From: Methanocella_A sp963792125
GTDB taxonomy: Archaea > Halobacteriota > Methanocellia > Methanocellales > Methanocellaceae
DNA length: 64,000 bases
Assembly: GCA_963792125.1 (NCBI GenBank)
Contig: CAWBVA010000012.1
Coordinates: forward strand, 248,001-312,000
Reading direction: 5' to 3'
Shown here in pieces: positions 48,069 to 56,114 of the stretch; positions within the stretch are counted from its first letter, which is position 1; every line of letters begins with the position of its first letter. The notes under the pieces were generated by a model that saw only the letters and a program-made list of their open reading frames with translations, searched no databases and was not told where the DNA came from. Position numbers and translations under genes: made by a program.

Positions 48069-49264
48069 TCAATACGGGCATTCCAACGCTGGACGAACAG
48101 CTGAAAGGCGGGATACCCATAGGGAAAACCCTGGTCTACTTCGTCTCCCCCGGCATCAACGGCGACGTGTTCACCCTGCAGGCAGTCTATTCCGACCTGG
48201 TCGAGAACGGCGTCTGCTACTACGTGACGAGCAACTGCGCCCCGGACGTCGTGCGAGCCAGCTTCAGGGAATTCGGCTGGGACCTGACGCCCCATGCAGC
48301 CCGGTTCGCCATCGTGGACGGCTATTCCGGGCAGGTCGGCATCCCCTCGCAGGAGACCTTCGTAATCGACGATCCCGAGAACATTGCCTCCGTGGACCGC
48401 GCGATAACGGCGATCATCGAGACGCTGTCGCCCGGGGACATGATCGTCTTCTCGTCGCTGGCGGCGATCATCGACAGCTGCCGGAGCGAGCGCACCACAG
48501 AGCAGGTCATCCTCGACTACGCGAGGAAATGGAACAAGATGGCCGTGCTGAACGGCGGTGTCGTGCTCTACAGCTTCACGGACCGGGACTACGACCGGCA
48601 GCTGACCGAGCAGATCAAGAACGGCCTGTGCAACGCCACCATCCAGGTCGGCGGCGTAGGCGGCAAACACATCTACGGCGACTACTTCAAGCTGCACACC
48701 TGTGACTGGGCAAAGCCCCCGGAGTGGCCCACGCCCTACAAGGTGATCAAGCCTGGCGGCGTCAGGGTGTACATCCCTAAAATCCTGGTCACCGGCCCGA
48801 AGGGATCGGGAAAGTCGACCTTTGTCCGGACAGCGTCACTGCTATCGTCAGGAAAGGCAGTCTCTGTCGACAGGGCAGGCACCACGGTGGCGCTCGATTA
48901 CGCGAACATCACCCTGCATGGTTTCACCATAGACATTTTCGGCACGCCGGGACAGGCACGCTTCAACCCTATACTGAAGACGCTGGCGAAAGACGCAATG
49001 GGCGTGGTACTGGTTGTGGACGCGACCGACCAGAAGAGCTTCGACCGGGCCACAGAAATACTAAAGATCGCCATCGGAAAGACGACGCCTTACGTCGTGG
49101 CCGCGAACAAGCAGGACCTCCCGGACGCCATGGACCCGGAGACGATGCGAAAGAAGCTGGAGATGCCCCGGGGAGTGCCGGTGCTGGGCACGTGTGCGCT
49201 CGACCCGGCCAGCGTGATAGAGACGCTGGAGGACATTGTCAGGAAAATCGTGGAGGTGCGCTAG
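48065..49264 (+). CDS. Fusion of a RecA/KaiC-like domain to a Ras/Arf-like small GTPase
   Basis: 399 residues from ATG 48065. Residues ~1-225 repeat the RecA/KaiC fold of the preceding gene (INTGIPTLDEQLKGGIPIGKTLVYFVSPGINGDVF), with no GKT/S in the P-loop, so it is probably a non-hydrolysing domain. Residues ~238-399 form a complete small GTPase: G1 VTGPKGSGKSTF, G2 Thr in AGTTVALDY, G3 DIFGTPGQ, G4 NKQD, and a G5-like TCALD. The DxxGTPGQ switch II resembles MglA/Arf-like archaeal GTPases. The next gene encodes a Roadblock protein, the usual regulator fold for such GTPases. No signal peptide or lipidation motif. Confidence 0.82.
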   Translation: MINTGIPTLDEQLKGGIPIGKTLVYFVSPGINGDVFTLQAVYSDLVENGVCYYVTSNCAPDVVRASFREFGWDLTPHAARFAIVDGYSGQVGIPSQETFVIDDPENIASVDRAITAIIETLSPGDMIVFSSLAAIIDSCRSERTTEQVILDYARKWNKMAVLNGGVVLYSFTDRDYDRQLTEQIKNGLCNATIQVGGVGGKHIYGDYFKLHTCDWAKPPEWPTPYKVIKPGGVRVYIPKILVTGPKGSGKSTFVRTASLLSSGKAVSVDRAGTTVALDYANITLHGFTIDIFGTPGQARFNPILKTLAKDAMGVVLVVDATDQKSFDRATEILKIAIGKTTPYVVAANKQDLPDAMDPETMRKKLEMPRGVPVLGTCALDPASVIETLEDIVRKIVEVR

Positions 49265-49639
49265 ATGCCTATGGCAGAACTGGACCGGGTGCTGGCCGAC
49301 ATAAGGCGGGCGGGGGGTATCCGGGCGATAGCCATCGTGTCCCGCGACGGCATACTGATCGCTTCGGACATGCCCGCGGAAATCCACCCCGAGACCTTCG
49401 CAGCCATGTCCGCGATCATGCTGGGCGCGGCAGAGACTGCGGCGCTGGAGATTAACACGGCGGCGCCCGATCGCATCATAGTGGAGACCGACGAGGGCAA
49501 GCTGGTGGTCTCCGGGGCCGGCGAGCAGATGATGCTGGTCGTGCTCGCTGACGCGCATGCCGGCCTCGGGCACGTGATCATCGAGATGAGCCGCGCCGTG
49601 GCACGGGTCAAGGAAATCTTCGGCGAAGAAGCCAGGTAG
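49265..49639 (+). CDS. Roadblock/LC7-domain protein (putative GTPase regulator)
   Basis: 124 residues. It starts at the base after the stop of the KaiC-GTPase gene, with GAGGTG as ribosome site inside that gene's end. The fold is visible: MAELDRVLADIRRAGGIRAIAIVSRDGILIASDMP, then a helix with Met/Ala pattern (FAAMSAIMLGAAETAALEI) and DRIIVETDEGKLVVSGAGEQMMLVVL. In the bacterial MglA/MglB pair, the Roadblock dimer is the GAP or exchange partner. Gene order predicts that this protein binds the GTPase domain of the fusion. Confidence 0.88.
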   Translation: MPMAELDRVLADIRRAGGIRAIAIVSRDGILIASDMPAEIHPETFAAMSAIMLGAAETAALEINTAAPDRIIVETDEGKLVVSGAGEQMMLVVLADAHAGLGHVIIEMSRAVARVKEIFGEEAR

Positions 49640-49806
49640 CTACGAAGAGTCGCCAAGGCGCCAATGTAGTAACTAAGGAAGACGCCAAGACTACAACTTA
49701 AGACTTAAATCTTGAATTTAAAAAAAAATAGATCTGGCATCCTTGAAATGTCTGTGGGAGGTCGTTGCCTGTTTCCTGGCTGTGTTGCGGAACGCAAGGA
49801 TCAGTT
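49640..49806. repeat. 9-base-periodic repeat traces, locus B
   Basis: After the Roadblock stop, GAAGAGTCGCCAAGGCGCCAATG...GAAGACGCCAAGAC (49646-49696) shows the same CNNAGNCGC-type periodicity as the hairpin elements, less regular. ACCGCAGAGTTCGCAGAGG at 49812-49830 repeats it at the end of the next gene. No gene. Confidence 0.45.
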
Positions 49807-50481
49807 TTAGACCGCAGAGTTCGCAGAGGGTCGCTCCTGGCTTCTTCGGGACGGGTTTTTGCTTAACGGCGCTTTCGCTGCGGCCCGCGCTGTCGGTTTG
49901 ACCTCTTTGGCCCTTATACCCTTGCTGCTGGTCGCCCGAAGTCTTTGGCGGGCTGCGTGGGGCGGCGACCGGCGGGGAGTACCCTGCGGGGCAGGGCGGG
50001 AGTGCGACTGCGGAGCCTGCTGTGACCGGTGGGGAGCACCATATCCTGCTGGCCGGGGCTGTGACTGTGCAGCAGGCGGCGACCGGCGGGGAGTCCCTTG
50101 TACGGCAGGCCGGGACTGGGGTTGCACGGCGGGCAGTCGCTTAGTGCTGCGCCACACAGACTCCTTGGTCCGGAGAGGTATGAAGGGCGCCTTGTTCAGC
50201 GTTCTCCGCCGGACCTCGTCTCTGCCGCCATCCCCTATATATAGCATGATAGCGGCAGCGGCGATGTCCTCGGGGTAGAAAAATTTTTCAAGCTCTTTCA
50301 CCATGTGAACGTACTCGTCGTCCAGGCCTTCCTTAACTTTTTCCCTGATGCGCTGTTCAATATCAGAAGATTTGATGTCTGTGATAGTGATTCCACCTGT
50401 AAATTTTTTTATGCCGTATGTCTGTAAGAGTACAATGAAACAATGCGGCACATTTCTTTTAAAGTTAATCCCCGGCGGCAT
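49807..50481 (-). CDS. Protein resembling the C-terminal tail of DEAD-box helicases, with basic Pro-rich repeats
   Basis: 224 residues from ATG 50481, but that start has no ribosome site. AGGTGG at 50393-50398 instead points to a start near 50385-50391, where the in-frame codon is ATC. The segment DIEQRIREKVKEGLDDEYVHMVKELEKFFYPEDIAAAAIMLY resembles the linker and tail of archaeal or bacterial DEAD-box RNA helicases, without the helicase core. The remaining ~110 residues are Arg/Pro/Ser/Gln-rich with repeats such as QGTPRRSPP and AAQSQPRPA. It is probably an RNA-binding protein. Its 3' end is close to the repeat element at 49812. Confidence 0.5.
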   Translation of the reverse strand: MPPGINFKRNVPHCFIVLLQTYGIKKFTGGITITDIKSSDIEQRIREKVKEGLDDEYVHMVKELEKFFYPEDIAAAAIMLYIGDGGRDEVRRRTLNKAPFIPLRTKESVWRSTKRLPAVQPQSRPAVQGTPRRSPPAAQSQPRPAGYGAPHRSQQAPQSHSRPAPQGTPRRSPPHAARQRLRATSSKGIRAKEVKPTARAAAKAPLSKNPSRRSQERPSANSAV

Positions 50482-50548
50482 CGAGTAATAAAAAGGTAAT
50501 GTAGAGGCGGTATGCCCGGATGCGGGCTCTGTAAGATCTGGAAAGGAG

Positions 50549-50989
50549 TCAACTGATCGGGATGCTGCTGCCCTTCTTTTTCTCGGTCTTGGGCATGGTG
50601 ATCTCCAGCACGCCATTGTTAAAGCTCGCGTGGGCCTTTGTCTCATCCACCGGCGTGGGCAGCCGGATGGCCCGGTAGAACCGTGAATAGCCCCGCTCCC
50701 GCCGCAGGTAGCCCTCCTCTTCGTGCTCTCCTGCCGTCTTCTTTTCCGCGCTAATCTCCAGCATGTTGTCCTTTATGCTGATGCTGATGTCGTTCTTGTC
50801 TACGCCCGGGAGATCGGCGGTGACAACGATGTCACTGTCACGATCGATGACGTCCACGTAGGGGACCTGCGCTTCCCGCGGCGCGGGCATCTGCGAGGAC
50901 TCGATGAACTCCGGGAACTCCTCGAACAGCCGGCTCATCCGGTACTGCATGCGTCTTAACTCGTCGATTGGATCCCATGTGTATGGCAT
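50549..50989 (-). CDS. hsp20: Small heat-shock protein, Hsp20/alpha-crystallin
   Basis: 146 residues. The N-terminal region DPIDELRRMQYRMSRLFEEF precedes an alpha-crystallin domain: VPYVDVIDRDSDIVVTADLPGVDKNDISISIKDNMLEISAE, YLRRERGYSRFYRAIRLP, and the GVLEITMPK strand that ends the domain. A C-terminal IPIS gives the I-x-I-like anchor for oligomer assembly. ATG 50989 follows GGAGGAAT at six bases. An ATP-independent holdase in the cytoplasm. The promoter has a clear inverted repeat, described separately. Confidence 0.95.
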   Translation of the reverse strand: MPYTWDPIDELRRMQYRMSRLFEEFPEFIESSQMPAPREAQVPYVDVIDRDSDIVVTADLPGVDKNDISISIKDNMLEISAEKKTAGEHEEEGYLRRERGYSRFYRAIRLPTPVDETKAHASFNNGVLEITMPKTEKKKGSSIPIS

Positions 50990-51009
50990 TCGGTATTCCT
51001 CCTGACACG

Positions 51010-51046
51010 AACTAATGTTTAGTTAGTACTTTATATTATATATAGT
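51010..51046 (-). promoter_or_regulatory. Promoter and putative operator of hsp20
   Basis: The TATA box (CTATATATAATATAAAG on the minus strand, 51030-51046) is followed by a perfect inverted repeat with 6-bp arms AACTAA and TTAGTT separated by three bases (51010-51024). The repeat covers the expected transcription start about 25 bases from the TATA box. A repressor bound there would block initiation, which fits heat-shock control by a Phr/HSR1-like factor. Confidence 0.55.
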
Positions 51047-51306
51047 TTGCTCATATATCGCCTCTGCGTTGACGGGTCTGCGGCAGGATATTTTACTGTA
51101 TGTAATGATGATCACATGACATTTTTAATTAATCGTATTATTTCCGCGGCGGAACTTCGTGAGGCGCGAGTCGGGCGGTTGACCTCGCGCGTGCGTGCAC
51201 AGGCCATGACTGCGATCATTGACTGGTTCCGGCGCTATCAGGGCATTGCGACCGTCGCGAGAAGTCGGCTATAGCCATAAATACATAACAATCAGAGATT
51301 TGATCG
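51047..51306. other. Intergenic region between hsp20 and the glycosidase remnant
   Basis: No gene supported. It contains GC-rich inverted pieces (GCGCGAG ... CTCGCGCG, about 51162-51194). A TATA-like CATAAATACATAAC near 51275-51288 may serve the downstream gene. Confidence 0.35.
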
Positions 51307-53334
51307 ATGCCCGCAGACGATATTTCGGTGGCGCTCACGCCCGTGGAGGACCTGGAAGACGGCGGGTCGAGGACACGCCATGTCATCCTCAAGCGCAGGT
51401 ACGCGTCGCTCGCCCAGTCTGCATTCTCCTGCTGCATCCATGAAAAGATAGCGCCCAACAGGGACTACCCATACGAGGGACTGTTTTGCCTGTCGGACAG
51501 CGACAACTGGAAGTTCATAGACACTATAGCCTTCGGCCTGCGAGTGGACGGGGAGTGGCTGGGACTGACGCCGAAGACCGTTAGGGCCTGGCCATGGAAA
51601 TGCGAATATACCTCCGAGGCTGACGACGTTTCTGCCAGCGTTACTTACTACCTATATGAAGCCGACGGCGCCACCGGAGTCATGGACGTCGGGCTGTGGG
51701 GCAGGAAAGCGAAAAAGGCGACCATCGTGCTGGAGCCGTTCTTCGACATACGGTTCATGTACGACCAGTCAAGGCCTGATCTGCACAGGGCAAAAGTCGA
51801 CAATGGCATGCTCTCTGTGAGCGCGGGCGATCACACTGCCTGCATCACTGCAAAGAACGCCATTTTCACAAGGAAGGGCAGGCAGATATCCTGGGAATAC
51901 AAGCTGGGCTCCGGCAACCGGTGCATGCAGGATGACAGGCCGCGATTCGTGCCCGAATGCAGGGTCATATCGTCGTTCTATGACATCGAGGCAGACGGGC
52001 CGGAAGCGTCGCTGCGGTTCGCCTGCGGCGACAGCTATTCCGTGGCGTCCGGTCTATTCGGCCAGGAGTCGGCCGTGACAACGAAACGAGAGCAATGGCA
52101 ATAAAAGAAGCGCTCTTCCCGGACTATACGCCGAAACACCGCAACGTGCTGTTCAGGGCCCTGGGCATGGACAGATTCGGCATGATGTTGGATGGCGTAC
52201 GCTTTTCCGTGAGGCCGGGGACTTCTGGTTCAGGAGCGTGTGGTTCCGGGACGAGTTCGAAGGGCTCATGAACAATTACCGGACGATAAGGGGGGCGACG
52301 GGCAGAGATCAAAGCCGCGTTACTGAAAGCATTCGACCTGCAGGACGAGTATGGCCGCATCCCTAACAGGCTGGTACCGGGCACACAAGGCCGGAAGCCG
52401 GATTACAACAGCGCCGATGCCACGCTGCTGGCCTTCGTCCTGGCCGGCATGCTGGTCAGGGACACCGACGACAGCGACCTGGCCAGGAGCGCCGCCGAAG
52501 CGATCCGTAAGTACGTGAAGGGCATCAGGCGCTGCGATATCACGGAGAACGGGCGGCCGCGTATCAGGCCTAACGGGCTCATCAGCGTCCCTTCATGGCA
52601 TTCGTGGACAGACGGCATGCGACGGTAGACGACTTGCCTGCCCATCAGGGTGGACGAGACATGGGAGCGCGAACTGATCAAAAGGAACGCCATGAAGAAC
52701 CTGTACCTGCAGAAATTTTCCTGCCGGAGATCAATGCCCAGTGGATGCGGGCGCTGGAGGCCGGATGGCTGTTCGGGAGGTACGACGGGGATTCGTGATG
52801 GCGGACGACTGCAGAGAATACTACAATCGCGCGCGAGAATCGTATAAGACGCTGTTCATGGACCCGGACAGCGGCTACATCAACAACCTGGTCTCGACCG
52901 ACGACTTCGCGCTCGGCCGGCAGCCGATACGACCCCGGATCGCCAGGCAAGTGGCGGCAGCCATACTGGGGCGGGACATCTTCAGCCTGCGGGAACTGGA
53001 AGGCATCGCCGCTTTCGCGAAAGCCCGTCTCATGAGGAACAGATGGGGCATGCCCTTTGGCATCGTCGTTAAAGATCCGCAAATGTCTGTACCTTGGCGA
53101 TGCCGAATATCACGAGGCATGGTATGACCAGGGATACGCCGTACTTCGTCAGGCTGCTGCGGCTGACGGCGACACGGCGACTGCGGAAGCGCTCCTGGCG
53201 TCGAACCTCCGGCACCAGATGGAGAGGGCTTCGTCTTCTACAACCAGGAACTGTTCGGCTGCGATAACGACCTCGTCGGTGAAGGATCCGGTGCAGTGGT
53301 GGTCCCATGGGTCGACCCGTACCTTGAACGGTAA
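51307..53334 (+). pseudogene. Glycogen debranching/amylo-alpha-1,6-glucosidase-like enzyme, shattered by frameshifts
   Basis: The first 265 residues are open and form the beta-sandwich N-terminal domain of GDE-type glycosidases (SCCIHEKIAPNRDYPYEGLFCLSDSDNWKFIDTIAFG). After about 52090 the (alpha/alpha)6 catalytic domain continues across changing frames: GDFWFRSVWFRDEFEG (~52218), LLAFVLAGMLVRDT (~52428), RPNGLISVPSWHSWTDG (~52566), LPEINAQWMRALEAGW (~52722), QPIRPRIARQVAAAI (~52920), WPRDTPYFVRLLRL (near 53126), and EGFVFYNQELFGC (~53225), ending near 53334. At least five shifts are needed. The normal role would be hydrolysis of alpha-1,6 or alpha-1,4 glucan. No GC or codon change at the breaks. 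Confidence 0.6.
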
Positions 53335-53495
53335 ACGTCGGAGGGACAATCGTTCAGTATTTTTCCGGCCATGTGGTACAGATATATAGACGAAAGTCGT
53401 TATAAAATCAGGTCCGGACCATGGACCGGAAAAGCAGGCGAATCACAACGCAATATGGCATCGCTCATAATGACGTTGAAGGGAGGTAATCATCA

Positions 53496-54666
53496 ATGAA
53501 AGCATGTATACTCTGCGGGGGCACGGGACCCGTCTCAGACCCCTCACCTTCGAGAGGCCAAAGCCCAGCATTCCCATTCTTAACAAGCCGTCCGTGGGAC
53601 ACCTCGTGGAGCACCTGTCCAAACGGTTCAACGAGATCGTGATCACCCTCGGGTACATGGGAGAAGTGATCGAGAACTACCTCAGCAACGGCTCGCTCTT
53701 CGGCGTGGACATCAAGTACGTCTACGAGAAGGAGAAGATGGGCACCGCCGGCAGCGTGAAGAACGCCGAGAAGTACCTCGAAGGCCAGCCGTTCCTGGTC
53801 GTCGGCGGCGACCATGTGCTCAACCTGAACCTGCGGGAAATATACGAGTTTCACAACCGCACCGACAGTATGGTGACCATTTCGGTGCTAAGCATCGACG
53901 ACCCTCGGGAGTTCGGCATCGTCGACCTGGACAACAACATGATCATCCACCGCTTCCGGGAAAAGCCGGGACCCGGCCAGATTTTCTGAACCTGGCCTCG
54001 ACAGGCATCTATGCGTTGAGCCCGGAAATCCTCGATTTCATCCCGAAGCAGAAGTACGACTTCGCCAAGGACCTGTTCCCGAAGCTGCTGTCCGAGGACC
54101 GGAAGATTACCGGCTGGCTGGCTCGCGGGCAGTGGACCGATGTCGGCAGCCCCCACGCGCTGCGAGAGGCGCAGAAATGGATGCTGGAGAACCTGTCCGG
54201 CACGTCCCTGCAAGGCAGACTGCTCATCGAGAACGCCAAGCTGAACGGCCCCCTCGTCATCGGCAACAACGTGACCGTAGGCCGGAACTCGGTCATCGTC
54301 GGCCCCGTGGTCATCGGCGACAACACCGTCATCGGCGACAACGTGCTCATCGGCCCGTACACGTCCATCGGCAATTCCTGCCATATCGGCAACGACAGCC
54401 GCGTCCTCTCCTCCTACCTGTACAACGGCGTCAAGATCGGCGCCGGGTGCTCGGTCTCGGGCGCCATATCGGACAACGACGTCTCCATCGGCCGCAACTG
54501 TGTCCTGGAGAACGGCACCGTAATCGGGCCGCGGTCGATGATCGGCAACGACGTGACCGTGCACTCGGACGTGCGCATCTGGCCTGAAGTGGTAGTCAGC
54601 TCGGGCATCAGCGTGGTCAAAGACACTATGAACGAGCACTTTGCCACGGATGTCAACGGTTCCTGA
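53496..54666 (+). CDS. Sugar-nucleotidyltransferase with left-handed beta-helix, two one-base deletions
   Basis: Intact length 390 residues if two bases are restored. ATG 53496 follows GGGAGGT at eight bases. The N-terminus reads MKACILCGGTG, then breaks: the GGG run at 53525-53527 lacks one G of the GGTGTRLRPLTFERPKPSIP signature. The second break is at 53985, where QIFSNLASTGIYA needs one more base. Beyond it comes the rest of the transferase (TGWLARGQWTDVGSPHALREAQK) and hexapeptide repeats (NGPLVIGNNVTVGRNSVIVGP). It belongs to the family that makes NDP-hexoses such as GDP-mannose or dTDP/UDP-glucose. It would feed surface glycan synthesis. The otherwise perfect sequence suggests reading errors. 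Confidence 0.8.
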
Positions 54667-55088
54667 GCTTCTTACTTTTTAAAACCATCGAGTCAAGGGA
54701 CGGACCGGACTGTCATTATATCAGCCCTGGCAGGGCAGGCGGTTTCAGCCAGGCGGGCGCCTTCGCGCGCGAGCAAAAGAGACGGATGGGCTATAGCTTT
54801 CGATGACCGGGCAGGGCTATCATCGATTAGAACGATCCGGGCAATTGACTATGAACGTCTGCAGATCATGTACGCCATAGTATGGAGCACAGATAGTCTT
54901 CGTAGCGGAGGGATGTTCCGGGATAGCAATAGATGGAAGAACATTATTTCTTATATTTCAATGATTCGGGAACATATTGTTCTACTACATATTTTTTTCT
55001 ATAGATTTTTAGCCGTTAACTACGGTTTAAATCGCATATTAAGCCATTTTTAAATAATCAAAGGTCCCATGTTATTATTGGGGTTAAC
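54667..55088. other. Intergenic region, no gene
   Basis: The left half is G+C-rich, with GGCGGGCGCCTTCGCGCGCGAGC near 54748-54770. The right half (54920-55085) is A+T-rich and holds the promoter of the DUF4349 gene, for example TTTAAATAATC near 55050-55060. Confidence 0.4.
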
Positions 55089-56030
55089 ATGAAAGCGAAT
55101 AATATCCTGATCATAATGGCATGTGTCATCATCGTCGCCGCGGCCATGGTGGCAGGCTGCTGCCACCTGAGCGGCGGTAATTCCTGGCCGACGACAGGTG
55201 ACAGCGGCAACAATTACGCGCCGGAGTCACCGCCTTCCAAGGGCGGGTACGACTCGAGTGGGACAGGTACAGGCATCTATCCGACCATCCAGCCTACGGT
55301 GGCGCCTGACGCATACTCGGACGTCAGCAACCGTAAGGTGATCATGACCGCGAACATCCAGATCGAGACCGGTAAACTGGATCAGGTCGTCAGCCAGATC
55401 AGGACGCTATGCTCCGGCGCCGGAGGCTATGTGCAGTCCTCCTATCTCGACACGGCAAGCAACAACCGCAAGACCTGCACGATCACGATCAAGGTGCCAC
55501 AGTCGGCCTACGAGAGCACGATCACCGAGATCAAGAAGCTGGGCACGGTCAAATCGGACCGCTCGTCCGGAACTGATGTGACAGGCACCTACATCGACCT
55601 TGAGGCGCGCCTGAAGAACCTGAAGTCAACTGAGTCGCGGCTGGTCGAGATCATGGGCAAGGCGAACAACACCAGGGACATCCTGGAAGTGGAAAAGGAA
55701 CTCTCCCGGGTACGGGGCGACATCGAGTCTTATACGGCCCGGATGAACACGCTGAAGAACCAGATCGACTTCTCGACGATCACGGTCACAGTGGCTGAAC
55801 CGCAGCCCGCCATCGCCTATGACTGGGGCATCGGCCAGGCGTTCACCGAGGGCATCCACATGTTCGTATCGGTGATCGGAGCGTTAATCGTACTGACCGG
55901 CATCCTGATACCACTGGCGCTGTACCTGCTGATATTCGCCGCCGTGCTCTACATGGGCTACAAGGGCGCGAGATATGCCTACCGGCGGTGGGGCAGGAAG
56001 AAAACACCTCCTGCAGAGGAGAAAAAATAA
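55089..56030 (+). CDS. DUF4349 membrane-anchored lipoprotein
   Basis: 313 residues. N-terminal signal with lipobox-like end (IIVAAAMVAGC, Cys24), Gly/Ser/Thr/Pro-rich linker to about residue 75, then the DUF4349 domain: NRKVIMTANIQIETGKLDQVVSQI, GGYVQSSYLD, GTVKSDRSSGTDVTGTYIDLEARLKNLKSTESRLVEIM, and a coiled-coil stretch. A C-terminal membrane helix pair (about 255-295) and a basic tail anchor it. The exposed domain faces the outside. DUF4349 has no known activity. Methanogens often carry several. Confidence 0.85.
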   Translation: MKANNILIIMACVIIVAAAMVAGCCHLSGGNSWPTTGDSGNNYAPESPPSKGGYDSSGTGTGIYPTIQPTVAPDAYSDVSNRKVIMTANIQIETGKLDQVVSQIRTLCSGAGGYVQSSYLDTASNNRKTCTITIKVPQSAYESTITEIKKLGTVKSDRSSGTDVTGTYIDLEARLKNLKSTESRLVEIMGKANNTRDILEVEKELSRVRGDIESYTARMNTLKNQIDFSTITVTVAEPQPAIAYDWGIGQAFTEGIHMFVSVIGALIVLTGILIPLALYLLIFAAVLYMGYKGARYAYRRWGRKKTPPAEEKK

Positions 56031-56035
56031 TTAAA

Positions 56036-56112
56036 ACGACTTTAAGGGCACAAAGGACCACACGAAAAACCTTTGTGTCCTCCGTGCCCTTAGTGCCCTT
56101 TGTGTCCAATGC
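56036..56112. repeat. 9-base-periodic hairpin element, locus C
   Basis: CTTTGTGTC CTCCGTGCC CTTAGTGCC CTTTGTGTC is a run of four 9-base units (56071-56106). Upstream TTTAAGGGCACAAAGGACCACA (56041-56062) is its complement, so a long hairpin forms between the convergent ends of the DUF4349 gene and argS. Confidence 0.7.
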
Positions 56113-56114
56113 TT

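Noticed and set aside
54868..55053. 61-residue open frame
   Set aside because: A+T-rich promoter sequence, no ribosome site, no recognisable protein pattern.
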